From assembly GCF_900110485.1 (NCBI RefSeq), contig NZ_FODY01000012.1, forward strand, positions 52,625 to 116,624: a stretch of DNA of 64,000 nt, written 5' to 3'. The notes beneath the pieces are model-generated. The model was not told the origin of the DNA and made no database searches. It saw only the letters and a program-made list of their open reading frames with translations. The translations under genes and the position numbers were made by a program. Shown here in pieces: positions 1 to 9,253 of the stretch. Position 1 is the stretch's first letter. Every line of letters starts with the position of its first letter. Source of the stretch: Propionispora vibrioides. GTDB lineage: Bacteria > Bacillota > Negativicutes > Propionisporales > Propionisporaceae.

Positions 1-60
1 GGGTCGAAAAAACTTTTAGTTTCCGTTGCTTCCGCCTCCTTGCTTTTACGCTACAAGGGG

Positions 61-960
61 TTACGATTCAGTAATCACGCCACCGTTAACGTGCAATACC
101 TGGCCGGAAACAAAGCAGGAATCCTGAGAAGCCAGATAGACATAGGCCGGGGCCAGTTCAAAGGGCTGGCCGGGACGCTTCATCGGGGTATCGGTGCCAA
201 ACGTGGCAATATAACCGGCCGGCCAGCTTGCCGGTTGCAAAGGAGTCCAGATTGGTCCCGGGGCCACGGCATTCACCCGGATTCCCTGGCCTACCAGGGA
301 AAGTGACAGGGATCGCGTAAAACTCACGATAGCCCCTTTGGTCGACGAATAATCAATTAAATACCGGTTCCCCTCATATGCCGTAACCGAGGCGGTATTA
401 ATGATGGAACTGCCGGAACCTAAATAAGGTAAAGCGGCTTTGGTCATATAAAAAAAAGAAAATATATTGGTACGGAACGTGTCCTCCAACTGCCTTGCCG
501 AAATATCCATGATGCTGCACTGAGGGAACTGCACCCCGTGGTTGTTGACAAGTACATCCAGCTTGCCAAAACACTGCATTGTCTGTTCCACCACATAACC
601 GGCAAAAGGCTCCTCTCGCATATCACCGGCAAGCAGCAGGCACTCTCCGTCCAATTCTTCAATCCGCCTTGCCGTATCATTGGCGTCGCGCTGCTCATTC
701 AAGTATACAATGGCAATCGCTGCCCCTTCTTTAGCAAAAGCAATGGCAACAGCACGTCCAATACCGCTGTCGCCACCTGTTATAATTGCAACTTTTCCTT
801 TTAGTTTGTCACTGCCCCGGTAATCCGGATTTTCCGAGATAGGCGGCGGCTCCATAATATATTCCAATCCCGGCTGCCGTTCCTGATGCTGTGGTGGAAA
901 TGAAATAGGCTGCTCCTCACATTTCTTCACTTTATCATAATAGGGATATTTAGGATACAT
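61..960 (-). CDS. Short-chain dehydrogenase/reductase, general-stress type (YhdF/GSP39-like)
   Basis: This 299-residue protein is a classical NAD(P)-dependent short-chain dehydrogenase with a long N-terminal extension of about 50 residues rich in Pro, Tyr and Gln, as in Bacillus general stress protein 39 relatives. The Rossmann motif TGGDSGIG is at about residue 61, NNHG at 139, the catalytic Ser at 191 and YSSTK (Tyr204, Lys208) complete the active site. An AAGGGAG ribosome-binding site precedes the ATG. The substrate cannot be read from sequence. It stands alone, with an MgtC-like gene upstream on the same strand. The family call is firm; the stress role is inferred from the subfamily resemblance. 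Confidence 0.9.
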   Translation of the reverse strand: MYPKYPYYDKVKKCEEQPISFPPQHQERQPGLEYIMEPPPISENPDYRGSDKLKGKVAIITGGDSGIGRAVAIAFAKEGAAIAIVYLNEQRDANDTARRIEELDGECLLLAGDMREEPFAGYVVEQTMQCFGKLDVLVNNHGVQFPQCSIMDISARQLEDTFRTNIFSFFYMTKAALPYLGSGSSIINTASVTAYEGNRYLIDYSSTKGAIVSFTRSLSLSLVGQGIRVNAVAPGPIWTPLQPASWPAGYIATFGTDTPMKRPGQPFELAPAYVYLASQDSCFVSGQVLHVNGGVITES

Positions 961-1026
961 AATAATTCTCCCTTGCCCGTTTTATATATCCTATTCCATC
1001 TTTTCTTTTTATGTAACCTGCGCTTA

Positions 1027-1692
1027 TCATATAAAGCGTACAGCACACACTCCCGCCATCAATTGCACTTCTTCCAATAATTTGTTAGTGTCGTAGCCCC
1101 TGGGCACTAAGGCATTTAATTTTAGAACAAGCTGAACATCGCCATGTTCCTTAAGCGGGATCTTCGATTCGCAAAGCGAAACTTCAATTTCCCTCTCACT
1201 CAGAGCACTTATAATTTGACCGATGACCGCCTTATCGCTAAGATCAACAGCCATTTGAACATATTTAGGCAAAAAAATCTGCAGAAACTTGGTTAGTACT
1301 TCCAAGCCCAGCAATACCAGGATGGTGGCAACCAAGCCCAATAAATACATTCCTGCACCAACCGCCAGGCCAATGCCGGAGGTGGTCCATAATCCCGCAG
1401 CCGTAGTAAGGCCCCGGACCGAATGGCGTTGAATAATAATAGTCCCTACGCCTAGAAATCCAATTCCACTGACCACTTGCGCAGCAATTCTACTGGGATC
1501 CAGTGCTATCCCTTGCTCAGAAAGGATATCATTAAACGCATATTTTGATATGATCATGATTAAAGCACTGCCAACAGCCACTAAAAAGTGAGTTCGTAGT
1601 CCGGCTTCTTTCCTTTTGCTTTTACGCTCAAAACCTATTATTGCGCCAAAGATTCCTGCCAATAACAGCCGTAAAATCAAATGCCCTTCCAT
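1027..1692 (-). CDS. MgtC/SapB family membrane protein
   Basis: The N-terminal 140 residues form several hydrophobic helices with the family signature (LLAGIFGAIIGFERKSK, then GLRTHFLVAVGSAL, and a GIGFLGVGTII block). The C-terminal 75 residues form a soluble ACT-like domain. MgtC proteins are inner-membrane proteins linked to magnesium limitation and acid or host stress; the molecular activity is unsettled. The upstream in-frame TTG abuts the AAGG ribosome-binding site, so I place the start at the ATG nine bases further on, giving 221 residues. No magnesium riboswitch is evident in the short upstream region. Confidence 0.85.
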   Translation of the reverse strand: MEGHLILRLLLAGIFGAIIGFERKSKRKEAGLRTHFLVAVGSALIMIISKYAFNDILSEQGIALDPSRIAAQVVSGIGFLGVGTIIIQRHSVRGLTTAAGLWTTSGIGLAVGAGMYLLGLVATILVLLGLEVLTKFLQIFLPKYVQMAVDLSDKAVIGQIISALSEREIEVSLCESKIPLKEHGDVQLVLKLNALVPRGYDTNKLLEEVQLMAGVCAVRFI

Positions 1693-1936
1693 GTCACTCA
1701 ACCTTCTTCCCTGCAGTATATTTAGTTACTTAAATGAAAGTCAACCATGTATTCATTATATAGATCCTCTAAAAATTTGTATATAGATAAAAACACACTT
1801 TACCATTTGCCAATACCGGCTTTTGCCTGCGATCCTCACAGTCACGTTATTACTCGAAGTCAGTGCCAGTCATAGCGGACAGCGGCTTCACAAAAATGTT
1901 ATTCAAAATATTGCCGAAAATAAAATACATTCTGTC

Positions 1937-2755
1937 TTACTGTCCTTTTCTTCTATTAAATGAACTGGGCGAAACTCCCGTACGTTTCTTAAACAGCTTG
2001 CTAAAATAGTACGGATCGGCATAGCCGACACAGGCGGCAATCTCCGCAACGGAGCAACGGGTCGTGCATAACAACTCCCGGGCACGACCGATCCGCTGCT
2101 GAATCAGATATTCAGTAGGGCCTATACCGGTATGCCGCTGAAACAAATACGTAAACTGCTTGTTATTTAATCCGTATTGCGCAGCAATTTGCGATATGGT
2201 AAGCGGCTCCATATAATACATATTCATATAGGTTACCGCTTTTTCCACCATCTCCCGCCCGCTCTCGCGGCTTTGGTTATTCGCACTCAACAGTATCTCA
2301 CTCATCATTTCCAAAAACAGCACTTTAACCCGTAAAGCCAGGAAAGGCTCCGACGTGGCACAATGTTTATGTAAACGGTGCAACAAATCATTGATCCGGG
2401 TGTTGCTGCCTGTCTCCAACTCAAAATGAGCTTGTCCATAAGAAACTTTGTCGATTATCTGATCATCGGCCTGATAATGAAGCACCATAAAATCCCACTC
2501 CGAATCTCCCAACACCTCTTTATCCAGCGACATATTCGGGCCGGCATGAAAAATCTTACCGTACTCCATTTCATAAGGAACACCGTCAAAAAACATGCGC
2601 GCTCTTCCACGCAGGGGAAAAACAAATCCCGAGAAGGGTGGCGTGTACACACCGAAGCATTTCCTGCCAGGAGGCACAGTAACCCTAACCACATCAATTA
2701 TGCTGATATTTACTTTGGCATAATACTGTGCCATTTCTGAAATATCCACACTCAT
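1937..2755 (-). CDS. AraC-family transcriptional regulator of the iron-uptake locus
   Basis: This is a 272-residue protein with an N-terminal AraC-type sensor domain (about 1-150) and two C-terminal helix-turn-helix motifs (around LTISQIAAQYGLNNKQF and SVAEIAACVGYADPYYFSKLFKK), ending in the usual GVSPSSFNRR tail. A longer in-frame start exists at 2833, but it would put the palindromic Fur-box-like site inside the gene. The ATG at 2755 has AAAGGAGG eleven bases upstream and is preferred. It is divergent from the TonB-dependent receptor, so by analogy to Btr/YbbB-type regulators it probably activates siderophore uptake. The ligand is unknown. Confidence 0.87.
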   Translation of the reverse strand: MSVDISEMAQYYAKVNISIIDVVRVTVPPGRKCFGVYTPPFSGFVFPLRGRARMFFDGVPYEMEYGKIFHAGPNMSLDKEVLGDSEWDFMVLHYQADDQIIDKVSYGQAHFELETGSNTRINDLLHRLHKHCATSEPFLALRVKVLFLEMMSEILLSANNQSRESGREMVEKAVTYMNMYYMEPLTISQIAAQYGLNNKQFTYLFQRHTGIGPTEYLIQQRIGRARELLCTTRCSVAEIAACVGYADPYYFSKLFKKRTGVSPSSFNRRKGQ

Positions 2756-2800
2756 CTTTGTAAAGGCCTCCTTTATTGCAAGATATATGCCTCTATTGTA

Positions 2801-2835
2801 ATATGATCGATATTGATAATCAATATCGATCATAT
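2801..2835. promoter_or_regulatory. 35-bp perfect palindrome containing a Fur-box-like core
   Basis: Two 17-base arms meet at a single central base at 2818. The core at 2809-2827 matches the 19-bp Fur consensus (GATAATGATAATCATTATC) at 17 of 19 positions by my count. It lies in the leader of the AraC-type regulator gene, 46 bp upstream of its preferred start. Fur repression is the obvious reading; the outer arms could also serve the AraC regulator itself. Confidence 0.7.
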
Positions 2836-2995
2836 TTTTTGTAGTTGTTTCGCTGTAACATCTGACTGTATCTTATACTACCTTGGCAATTACTCATCCC
2901 CCACTCTCACCGGAAAAAAATCCATGTTACAGAAGAAATATCTCCATTTACTCCTGTACCTTAACTTTGGTATGCTATTGGATGCCATACTTAAT

Positions 2996-3010
2996 TGATA
3001 TTGATTATCA
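2996..3010 (+). promoter_or_regulatory. Fur box (7-1-7 type) upstream of the TonB receptor operon
   Basis: TGATATTGATTATCA matches the Bacillus 7-1-7 Fur consensus TGATAATNATTATCA with one mismatch. It lies 61 bp before the receptor start codon, in the usual promoter position. Together with the palindrome at 2801-2835 it suggests iron-dependent repression of both divergent transcripts. Confidence 0.7.
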
Positions 3011-3070
3011 TTTATATTTTCAGCAACAATTCCTACGGGAAAGTACAGACAGAGGAGAGGAGTCAACTAT

Positions 3071-5305
3071 ATGCGCAAGAAAAAACTATCGGCTACCCAG
3101 AAACGGCTGCTTTGCGCCTTTATCGGCAGCAGTTTGTTCTGGCATACGCCTGTTTTAGGCTATGGGGAGGAAAGCCCGGAGGCCGTTCCGGCTACCGGGC
3201 ACACAACAGAAGAAAAAGTCGCCAAAGATTCTGGTCAATATGAATTCAATTTAGAAGGTATCGAGGTTACGGCTAAACGCCTGCGTACCACTTCCCCCAT
3301 TTACGCCGGCGGTCAGGTAGCCCGGGAAAGCAACTTAGGTGTACTGGGCAACAGGGATTTTATGGACACTCCCTTCAGTATCACCAGCTACACCTCGCAG
3401 GCCATCGAAGACCGTCAGGCCAGCACATTGCAGGATATTTTACGGAGTGATTCTTCTGTTCGCTTCGGCACCTCCGACGGACATATAATGGAGAATTTCA
3501 CTATTCGCGGTTTGACGGTAAACAACGAATACATTTACTTTAACGGCATGGCGGGCCTGGCGCCGCAAGGGCGAGTGCCGCTTGAATTTGTTGACCGGGT
3601 GGAAGTTTTAAAAGGCCCTGCCGCCTTGCTTTACGGCGGCGTCAATGCCTCGGTCGGCGGCGCCATAAACCTGGTTCCCAAACGCGCTGCCGAGGAGGAT
3701 TTCACCACCCTTACCACCGACTATACCTCTCAGACTCAATTAGGCGGCCACATTGATATCAGCCGTCGGTTCGGTGAAGATAAAGAACTGGGCGTCCGTT
3801 TCAACGGCGTATATAAAGACGGTGAAACGGAAATCGACGACCAGTCGAAAAAGCGCCTCCTTGGCTCTCTGGCTATCGACTATACCAAGGATAAATGGCG
3901 TACTACGCTGGACGCCTACGGTTCCCAGGAAAGCTATGACAATGGCTCGGTATCGATGTACAATTTTTATCAAAATTCCACGACTAAACAATATAGCTAT
4001 TCCGACGCACCGGACGGTTCAACCAATCTGCTGAAGGGTGCCTATGGCACCCTTCGCAACAATGCCTTTTTATTTAAGACCGAATACGATTTGCAGGACA
4101 ATATAACAGCTTACGCCAGTATCGGCAAGCTAGCCAGCACTTCCACCGGCTACATTACCGGTAACCATATCCGTAGCCTGAAAAGTGATGGAACAGCTAC
4201 CATCAACTTATATAACCAATACCTCTGGACCGATACCACCTCCGCCGATTTCAGCATACGGGCCAACTATCAGACCGGCTCGGTCAAGCATCAGCTTAAT
4301 TTGGGTTATAACCAAACCGATACCGATTCCGCATCAACGTATAACTCCATAACCGGTATTCAAACAAATCTTTATAATCCTACGTCTCTTGCATCCTATT
4401 ACTCATTACTTTCTACTCCATCCCGTCCTAATAAAACCAGCGAAACCAATCTTTCCAGTTTATTCTTCGGTGATACACTGTCTTTTGACAAAGCTAAGAC
4501 TGAACTGACTTTAGGGCTTCGGAAACAAAACGTGGAAACCTATTCCTATGCGCTTAATACCGGAGCACTAACTTCCTCATATGAGTCGGATGCTACCACA
4601 CCGGTTATCGGGTTAGTCGTTAAACCTTGGGGAGACTCCGTATCCCTTTACGCCAATTATATTGAAGCACTCTCACCTGGCACAGTTGTTTCTAACACTA
4701 GTTATTCTAATTATGGCCAAGTACTGGCCCCCTACCGAACCAAACAACAGGAAGTCGGTGTTAAATGGGATCAAGGCAAATTTGCCAACACACTGGCCTT
4801 CTTCCAGATTAATAAACCAAATAGCCTGGTGGAAAACTCCGTACAGTCCTATGACGGTGAACAAAGGCATGAAGGAGTTGAATGGAACACCTTTGGCAAC
4901 GTCTCCGAGCATGTGCGGCTTTTAGGTGGTATTACTTACCTTGACGCCAAAGTAACCCGTGCTGCCTCTAACCAGGGCAAGGTTCCCTATGGCACACCCA
5001 GATGGCTGATGAATGCCGGCGCCGAGTGGGATACGCCGTGGAACCGTGATCTAACACTGTCCCTATTGGCAGTCTATACCGGCACACAATACGCCGACAG
5101 CGGTAATACCGTCAAACTCCCCAGTTCGGTCCGCTTCGACCTGGGCGCCCGTTACAAAACCACAGTCGACCACACACCGGTCACCTTCCGGGCCAATGTA
5201 GAGAATATCTTCAATAAGCATTATTGGTCTGGCGCCTTTTCCGATGGTTATGTAACACTAGGCGGCCCTCGTACCTTTAAGTTATCGGCCACCTGGAACC
5301 TGTAA
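3071..5305 (+). CDS. TonB-dependent siderophore receptor
   Basis: This 744-residue outer-membrane receptor starts with a signal peptide (MRKKKLSATQKRLLCAFIGS through about residue 33). A possible TonB-box-like LEGIEVTAKR follows. The plug domain runs from about 95 to 205 (TPFSITSY, RGLTVNNEY, VEVLKGPAALLYG, GGAINLVPKR). The remainder is a 22-strand barrel ending in the terminal FKLSATWNL. It belongs to the FhuA/FcuA-like ferric-siderophore receptor group. A GAGAGGAG ribosome-binding site precedes the ATG. It heads an operon with a PepSY protein and ExbB/ExbD/TonB, so receptor and energising complex are co-expressed. The actual siderophore is not deducible. Confidence 0.95.
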   Translation: MRKKKLSATQKRLLCAFIGSSLFWHTPVLGYGEESPEAVPATGHTTEEKVAKDSGQYEFNLEGIEVTAKRLRTTSPIYAGGQVARESNLGVLGNRDFMDTPFSITSYTSQAIEDRQASTLQDILRSDSSVRFGTSDGHIMENFTIRGLTVNNEYIYFNGMAGLAPQGRVPLEFVDRVEVLKGPAALLYGGVNASVGGAINLVPKRAAEEDFTTLTTDYTSQTQLGGHIDISRRFGEDKELGVRFNGVYKDGETEIDDQSKKRLLGSLAIDYTKDKWRTTLDAYGSQESYDNGSVSMYNFYQNSTTKQYSYSDAPDGSTNLLKGAYGTLRNNAFLFKTEYDLQDNITAYASIGKLASTSTGYITGNHIRSLKSDGTATINLYNQYLWTDTTSADFSIRANYQTGSVKHQLNLGYNQTDTDSASTYNSITGIQTNLYNPTSLASYYSLLSTPSRPNKTSETNLSSLFFGDTLSFDKAKTELTLGLRKQNVETYSYALNTGALTSSYESDATTPVIGLVVKPWGDSVSLYANYIEALSPGTVVSNTSYSNYGQVLAPYRTKQQEVGVKWDQGKFANTLAFFQINKPNSLVENSVQSYDGEQRHEGVEWNTFGNVSEHVRLLGGITYLDAKVTRAASNQGKVPYGTPRWLMNAGAEWDTPWNRDLTLSLLAVYTGTQYADSGNTVKLPSSVRFDLGARYKTTVDHTPVTFRANVENIFNKHYWSGAFSDGYVTLGGPRTFKLSATWNL

Positions 5306-5307
5306 CT

Positions 5308-5646
5308 ATGACTAAGCCGGTAATAAACTCCCTGCACCTGCTGGCCCGCAAGCTTAAACTCCGGCTCGCAGGGCAGGATAAAACCACCCAAACCGTATTG
5401 CGTATACTGGCAGCTCTGGCCGGCGGCTATACCCTGCTGCTCAGCACCACTATGGCCTTGGTGCTGCTGCTGCCTTTGCCTAAAGCCGATGCGTTGTTTT
5501 TCACTTCTTTGCTGCCTGCCATACTCTATCCGGCTTTGCTTATCTGGACCTTTTCCGGCGCTACCGCCCAGTTTATCTGGCACAGACTGCTGTGCGCCAC
5601 ACTGGGCTGCACGATTCTTATTATCATCGCCGTCTGGCTGCGCTGA
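5308..5646 (+). CDS. DUF3649-like small membrane protein of iron uptake
   Basis: This 112-residue protein has three predicted membrane helices (about 34-55, 64-82 and 89-110) and little soluble mass. It starts two bases after the receptor stop codon and is followed 12 bp later by the PepSY gene. Small DUF3649 proteins are regularly found between TonB receptors and PepSY-TM proteins in iron-regulated operons. The function is unknown; a role with the PepSY protein in releasing iron from siderophores at the inner membrane is inferred only from this association. Confidence 0.7.
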   Translation: MTKPVINSLHLLARKLKLRLAGQDKTTQTVLRILAALAGGYTLLLSTTMALVLLLPLPKADALFFTSLLPAILYPALLIWTFSGATAQFIWHRLLCATLGCTILIIIAVWLR

Positions 5647-5658
5647 AGGAGGCCTACT

Positions 5659-7218
5659 ATGACATCACTAAAAGCAAACTCACTGTTCCGGCAGGGCATG
5701 AGCGAATTTCATACCTGGTTCGGCCTGGTCTTCGGCTGGCTGCTGTTCGTCATCTTTCTGACCGGCACGCTCTCGATCTTTGCCCAGGAACTGACTTATT
5801 GGATGGAGCCTGAAATCAGGCAGGCTCCGGCCACGCCGCTCCAAAGCGTGGCTTCGGCCGACAAAACACTCCGGCAGCTTGCCCCAACCGCCGATATGTG
5901 GATGCTCGAACTGCCGCAAAAACGCCACCCTGATTTAGAAGTAGTCTGGCGAAAGGGCAACACCCAGTTGGAACGGCATCTTGATCCGGGCACAGGACGG
6001 ATTCTGCCGGTTAGAAACACCGAAGGCGGCGAATTTTTCGCCCACTTCCATTATGAACTGCACAGCGGCAAGGCCGGCCTGTGGCTGGTCAGTTTAGCCT
6101 CCGCGGTCATGCTGGCCGCTTTGGTATCGGGCATCGTGATCCGCAAGCAGGTTTTTAAAGAATTTTTTGCCTTTCACTGGCGAAAAAACTGGTTCAGCGC
6201 CCATACTATGACCGGCGTTCTGACGCTGCCCTTCGTGGCTCTGATCACCTATACCGGCCTGACCATTGTCCTTTTTCTGCTACTGCCTGTCCCGCAAGTG
6301 TTATATGGTAGTGCCTGGAAAGGTCCGGCGCTCATTGCATCGCAGAACTTTGACCGTCCCCCGGTCAAACAGCCGGGCACACTCATTTCCTTAACTTCTC
6401 TGTTGCCCCAGGCCGAACAGGAATTGGGTCAGGGCAAAATTGCCTTTGTACGGGTGACCCATCCCGGCGACCGCCAGGCGGTGGTCACCTTTTACCGTAC
6501 CGTAGACGATACGGTAACCGCCATGAGTGAAAAAGTTTCCTTTGACGGAGTAACCGGACAGCTTTTGGGCAGCCAGCATACCTGGACACCGGCCGTCACT
6601 ATCTACCGCACACTGGTCGGCTTGCATGTTGCCCGCTTCGGCGGCCACCTCATCCCCTGGCTGTATTTCATCGCCGGTTTGGCAAGCTGCGTTATGATCG
6701 CCACCGGACTTATTTTCTTTACAGTAAAACGCCGCAGCCGTTATCTGCGCAGTGAATTAACCCGCATAACCTACCGCAGTATTGAAGCACTCAATATCAC
6801 AGCCGTTCTGGGTTCCTCCCTTGCCTGCGTCGGCTATCTCTGGGGCAACCGCTTGCTGCCGACAGCACTGACCGACCGAAGCAGCACGGAAATCACCGTA
6901 TTCTTCAGTCTGTGGTTCCTATCACTGCTGCACGCTTGCTTCCGTCCCTCTCTTCAAGCCTGGCGTGAACAAACCGGCGTTTTTTCCCTGCTTTGCCTGG
7001 GCCTGCCGGTCATAAACGCCTTGACCAGTCACGTCGGCCTCATTCCGTCCCTGTCAGCCGGTGACTGGCTGACAGCCGGCGTTGATTTGACCACACTTGC
7101 GCTTGGTCTCGCGAGTGTTATCGTATTCCGGCAATTAACTGTCCGCATTAGAAACACTCCCGCCGGTTCTGCAGCGACTAAGCAGGAACGCTTATTTTCC
7201 TGCAAAACTTATCTCTAA
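5659..7218 (+). CDS. PepSY-associated transmembrane protein (putative ferric-siderophore reductase)
   Basis: The 519 residues match the PepSY-TM family: a first helix at about 20-41, an extracytoplasmic PepSY-like region, then helices around 134-155, 184-212, 328-350, and three or four more in the C-terminal third. His residues lie near the helix ends (FHTWFG, HFHYELHSGK, HWRKNW, GLHVARFGGH), as in members proposed to bind haem and reduce ferric siderophores. A GAAGGAGG site precedes the ATG. The position between the receptor and exbB supports a role in iron assimilation. The reductase activity is known only for relatives. Confidence 0.85.
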   Translation: MTSLKANSLFRQGMSEFHTWFGLVFGWLLFVIFLTGTLSIFAQELTYWMEPEIRQAPATPLQSVASADKTLRQLAPTADMWMLELPQKRHPDLEVVWRKGNTQLERHLDPGTGRILPVRNTEGGEFFAHFHYELHSGKAGLWLVSLASAVMLAALVSGIVIRKQVFKEFFAFHWRKNWFSAHTMTGVLTLPFVALITYTGLTIVLFLLLPVPQVLYGSAWKGPALIASQNFDRPPVKQPGTLISLTSLLPQAEQELGQGKIAFVRVTHPGDRQAVVTFYRTVDDTVTAMSEKVSFDGVTGQLLGSQHTWTPAVTIYRTLVGLHVARFGGHLIPWLYFIAGLASCVMIATGLIFFTVKRRSRYLRSELTRITYRSIEALNITAVLGSSLACVGYLWGNRLLPTALTDRSSTEITVFFSLWFLSLLHACFRPSLQAWREQTGVFSLLCLGLPVINALTSHVGLIPSLSAGDWLTAGVDLTTLALGLASVIVFRQLTVRIRNTPAGSAATKQERLFSCKTYL

Positions 7219-7229
7219 GGAGTAAACCG

Positions 7230-7877
7230 ATGGAACTAATAAACCAAGCCCTTTACCTGTTTCACAAAGGTGGCCCTGTCATGTATGTGTTATCCGCCTG
7301 CTCGTTATTTACCCTAACTATCGCCATAGAACGACTGTTATACTATCGCAGCATATCCGTCAACAGCCGCCTATTCCAGCAAAAATTGCAGTCGTTACTG
7401 GAAAAGCAGCATTTCACTGATGCCCTCCAGCTTTGCGATCAAACCAAGAATCTGTTCTCCCGAATCGCCCAGGCCGGCCTACAGGCCCATCAACGGGGCA
7501 GCCAGGTTGATAACTCCCTGGAAAGCGCCGCTACTTTGGCAGCAGCCCGTCTACGAGAGCATTTGGATGAATTGAGCATGATCGTTACGTTGGCTCCTTT
7601 GCTCGGTTTGTTAGGCACGGTCATCGGCATGATTCAGTCGTTCAGCGTGCTGAATGTCCAAACCGGACAGCCAATGGCTATCACCGGCGGTGTCGGTGAA
7701 GCTTTGATTGCCACGGCCACCGGTCTTAGCGTGGCAACTGCGGCTCTGGTGATCCACGCGCTATTTTCCCGCTGGGTCAACCGTCAGATCACCGATATCG
7801 AGCAACTGGCAGCCCTGGTTATTGACACCACCTTAATAAAAAAAGCCAGCCGGAGAGATGCCCATGAAATTGCGTAG
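7230..7877 (+). CDS. exbB: ExbB/TolQ proton channel subunit
   Basis: This 215-residue protein has three membrane helices (about 15-32, 116-140, 158-180) and the MotA/TolQ/ExbB signature LAPLLGLLGTVIGMI followed by GEALIATATGLSVA. With ExbD it forms the inner-membrane motor that converts proton-motive force into TonB movement. The gene overlaps exbD by 14 bp, which suggests translational coupling and fixed stoichiometry. Given the linked receptor, it is assigned to TonB energisation rather than Tol-Pal. Confidence 0.93.
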   Translation: MELINQALYLFHKGGPVMYVLSACSLFTLTIAIERLLYYRSISVNSRLFQQKLQSLLEKQHFTDALQLCDQTKNLFSRIAQAGLQAHQRGSQVDNSLESAATLAAARLREHLDELSMIVTLAPLLGLLGTVIGMIQSFSVLNVQTGQPMAITGGVGEALIATATGLSVATAALVIHALFSRWVNRQITDIEQLAALVIDTTLIKKASRRDAHEIA

Positions 7878-8271
7878 TCTGCGGGTGGAAAACCAGCCGC
7901 AATTGATGATTATCCCCATGATTGATATTATCTTCTTTCTCTTAGTATTTTTCATGATGAGCACGCTGTACATGGTGGAGCAGCATACCGTCCCAGTCAA
8001 TCTGCCGCAAGCGGCCAGTGCCCAGCAGGATAAACCACAAAGCATCACCATCACCGTGTTGGAAACAGGCAAAATTCTGTTCGACCAGGAGGAAGTGCCC
8101 TTAGAATTACTGAAAAAACGAGTCGGTCTGGAACTGAACAAGCAAACGGATATTGTCTTCATCCTGCGAGGTGATAAGGCCGTGCCCTACGGCCAGGTCG
8201 TTGCCGTATTGGACGAGCTTAAACAGTCAGGTGCCCGCCGGGTGTCCGTAGCCGTGGAAAAAGCGAGGTAA
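7864..8271 (+). CDS. exbD: ExbD/TolR biopolymer transport protein
   Basis: This protein of about 135 residues has one N-terminal membrane helix, MIPMIDIIFFLLVFFMM, that carries the conserved proton-conducting Asp. A periplasmic domain follows, ending in AVPYGQVVAVLDELKQSGARRVSVAVEK, typical of ExbD/TolR. An ATG at 7858 abuts the GGAGAG ribosome-binding site, so the ATG at 7864 is the better start. The gene overlaps exbB and lies 4 bp before tonB. Confidence 0.92.
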   Translation: MKLRSLRVENQPQLMIIPMIDIIFFLLVFFMMSTLYMVEQHTVPVNLPQAASAQQDKPQSITITVLETGKILFDQEEVPLELLKKRVGLELNKQTDIVFILRGDKAVPYGQVVAVLDELKQSGARRVSVAVEKAR

Positions 8272-8275
8272 CCGC

Positions 8276-8950
8276 ATGAGCTATTCCTACCACTGGCCTA
8301 AATCACTGGCATTATCATTGTGCCTGCATCTTGTTTTACTGACCATCGCCGGCTATCTTGCCCCAGGACTGGCTGCCCCCATACTACCCGAGGAACGCCT
8401 GTTGGAGATGGAATTGGCCCCCGGCGCACCGGCGATGCCCGCTTCCGATTTGCCGGAACAAACGTCGGAACCGGAATACGCCACAGCCTTGCCCGATAGT
8501 CCGGCCGAGGCAGAAGCTCCTGTTCAGCCTGTTGCTGCCATAACCCATACACCGGTGACAAACAGCAGAAAACTCACGTCATCGGCAGCAGGTCTCCCAG
8601 GTCCGGCTGCCGCCGCCCCAAGCGGCGGCAGTATAGCACCAGCTGCTACGATACCTGCTGCCGAGAGCAAGGGAATCGCCGCCCCCAGTGTTCTATCACG
8701 AACCACGCCAGCCTATCCGGCTGTGGCCCGTCAGGCTGGCCAGGAAGGTACGGCTCTGCTTCAGGTCGAAATTTTGCCCAATGGACGCACTGGCGAGATC
8801 AATATTATCCGTTCGTCAGGCTACCCCACTCTGGATGAGGCGGCTGTCCAAACGGTACGTCAGTGGAAATTTATCCCGGCTAAAAATCTCCAAACCGGCA
8901 AGAATATTACCTGCACAACCAAGTTACCTGTTTCGTTCCGTTTGCACTAG
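8276..8950 (+). CDS. tonB: TonB family energy-transducing protein
   Basis: This 224-residue protein has an N-terminal signal anchor (about 9-30), a Pro/Ala/Glu-rich periplasm-spanning linker (about 45-140), and a C-terminal TonB domain with the characteristic TPAYPAVARQ, GTALLQVEILPNGR and AVQTVRQWKFIPAK segments. It links the ExbB/ExbD motor to the outer-membrane receptor encoded first in this operon. A strong terminator follows 20 bp after the stop codon, closing the operon. Confidence 0.93.
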   Translation: MSYSYHWPKSLALSLCLHLVLLTIAGYLAPGLAAPILPEERLLEMELAPGAPAMPASDLPEQTSEPEYATALPDSPAEAEAPVQPVAAITHTPVTNSRKLTSSAAGLPGPAAAAPSGGSIAPAATIPAAESKGIAAPSVLSRTTPAYPAVARQAGQEGTALLQVEILPNGRTGEINIIRSSGYPTLDEAAVQTVRQWKFIPAKNLQTGKNITCTTKLPVSFRLH

Positions 8951-8969
8951 GCTGTCGCCTGAAAGCGTT

Positions 8970-9008
8970 AAAAAATATAGGAATAACAATGTTATTCCTA
9001 TATTTTTT
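8970..9008 (+). terminator. Rho-independent terminator of the TonB receptor operon
   Basis: Nineteen-base arms form a perfect inverted repeat around one central base at 8989, with A-run and T-run flanks, directly downstream of tonB. It could act in both directions. Confidence 0.85.
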
Positions 9009-9253
9009 ATTCCTTACTTTTTAGTTACCTTGGCAGTTCTAAAATGGCAGAGTGCTGGCGTAACTATATTTCGTAACACCAGCGGAGGAAAGAGACATCC
9101 TGGACGGTATGCCAATTGACGACAACATAGCGCTCGGAATATAGCAGCATGCACTGGACTAGGGGTTAATCTCACAGTTCAAAACTGCAGACAAGGAAAA
9201 TGCCTGCTCTGCGTCGAATCAAAGCAGCATAATCCAGTTCTGGGAGGATTTCC
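9009..9253. other. Intergenic region between tonB terminator and the repeat protein
   Basis: No convincing gene is present. An imperfect inverted repeat (GCTGGCGTAAC at 9054-9064 with GTAACACCAGC at 9073-9083) may be an operator or RNA hairpin. The end carries the GGGAGGA ribosome-binding site for the next gene. Confidence 0.4.

Noticed and set aside
1702..1936. A possible magnesium or other riboswitch between the MgtC-like gene and the AraC regulator.
   Set aside because: No conserved riboswitch core or attenuator hairpin could be seen.
2813..3243. Short plus-strand frames in the receptor promoter region.
   Set aside because: They cover the Fur-like sites and overlap the receptor start; none has a ribosome-binding site.
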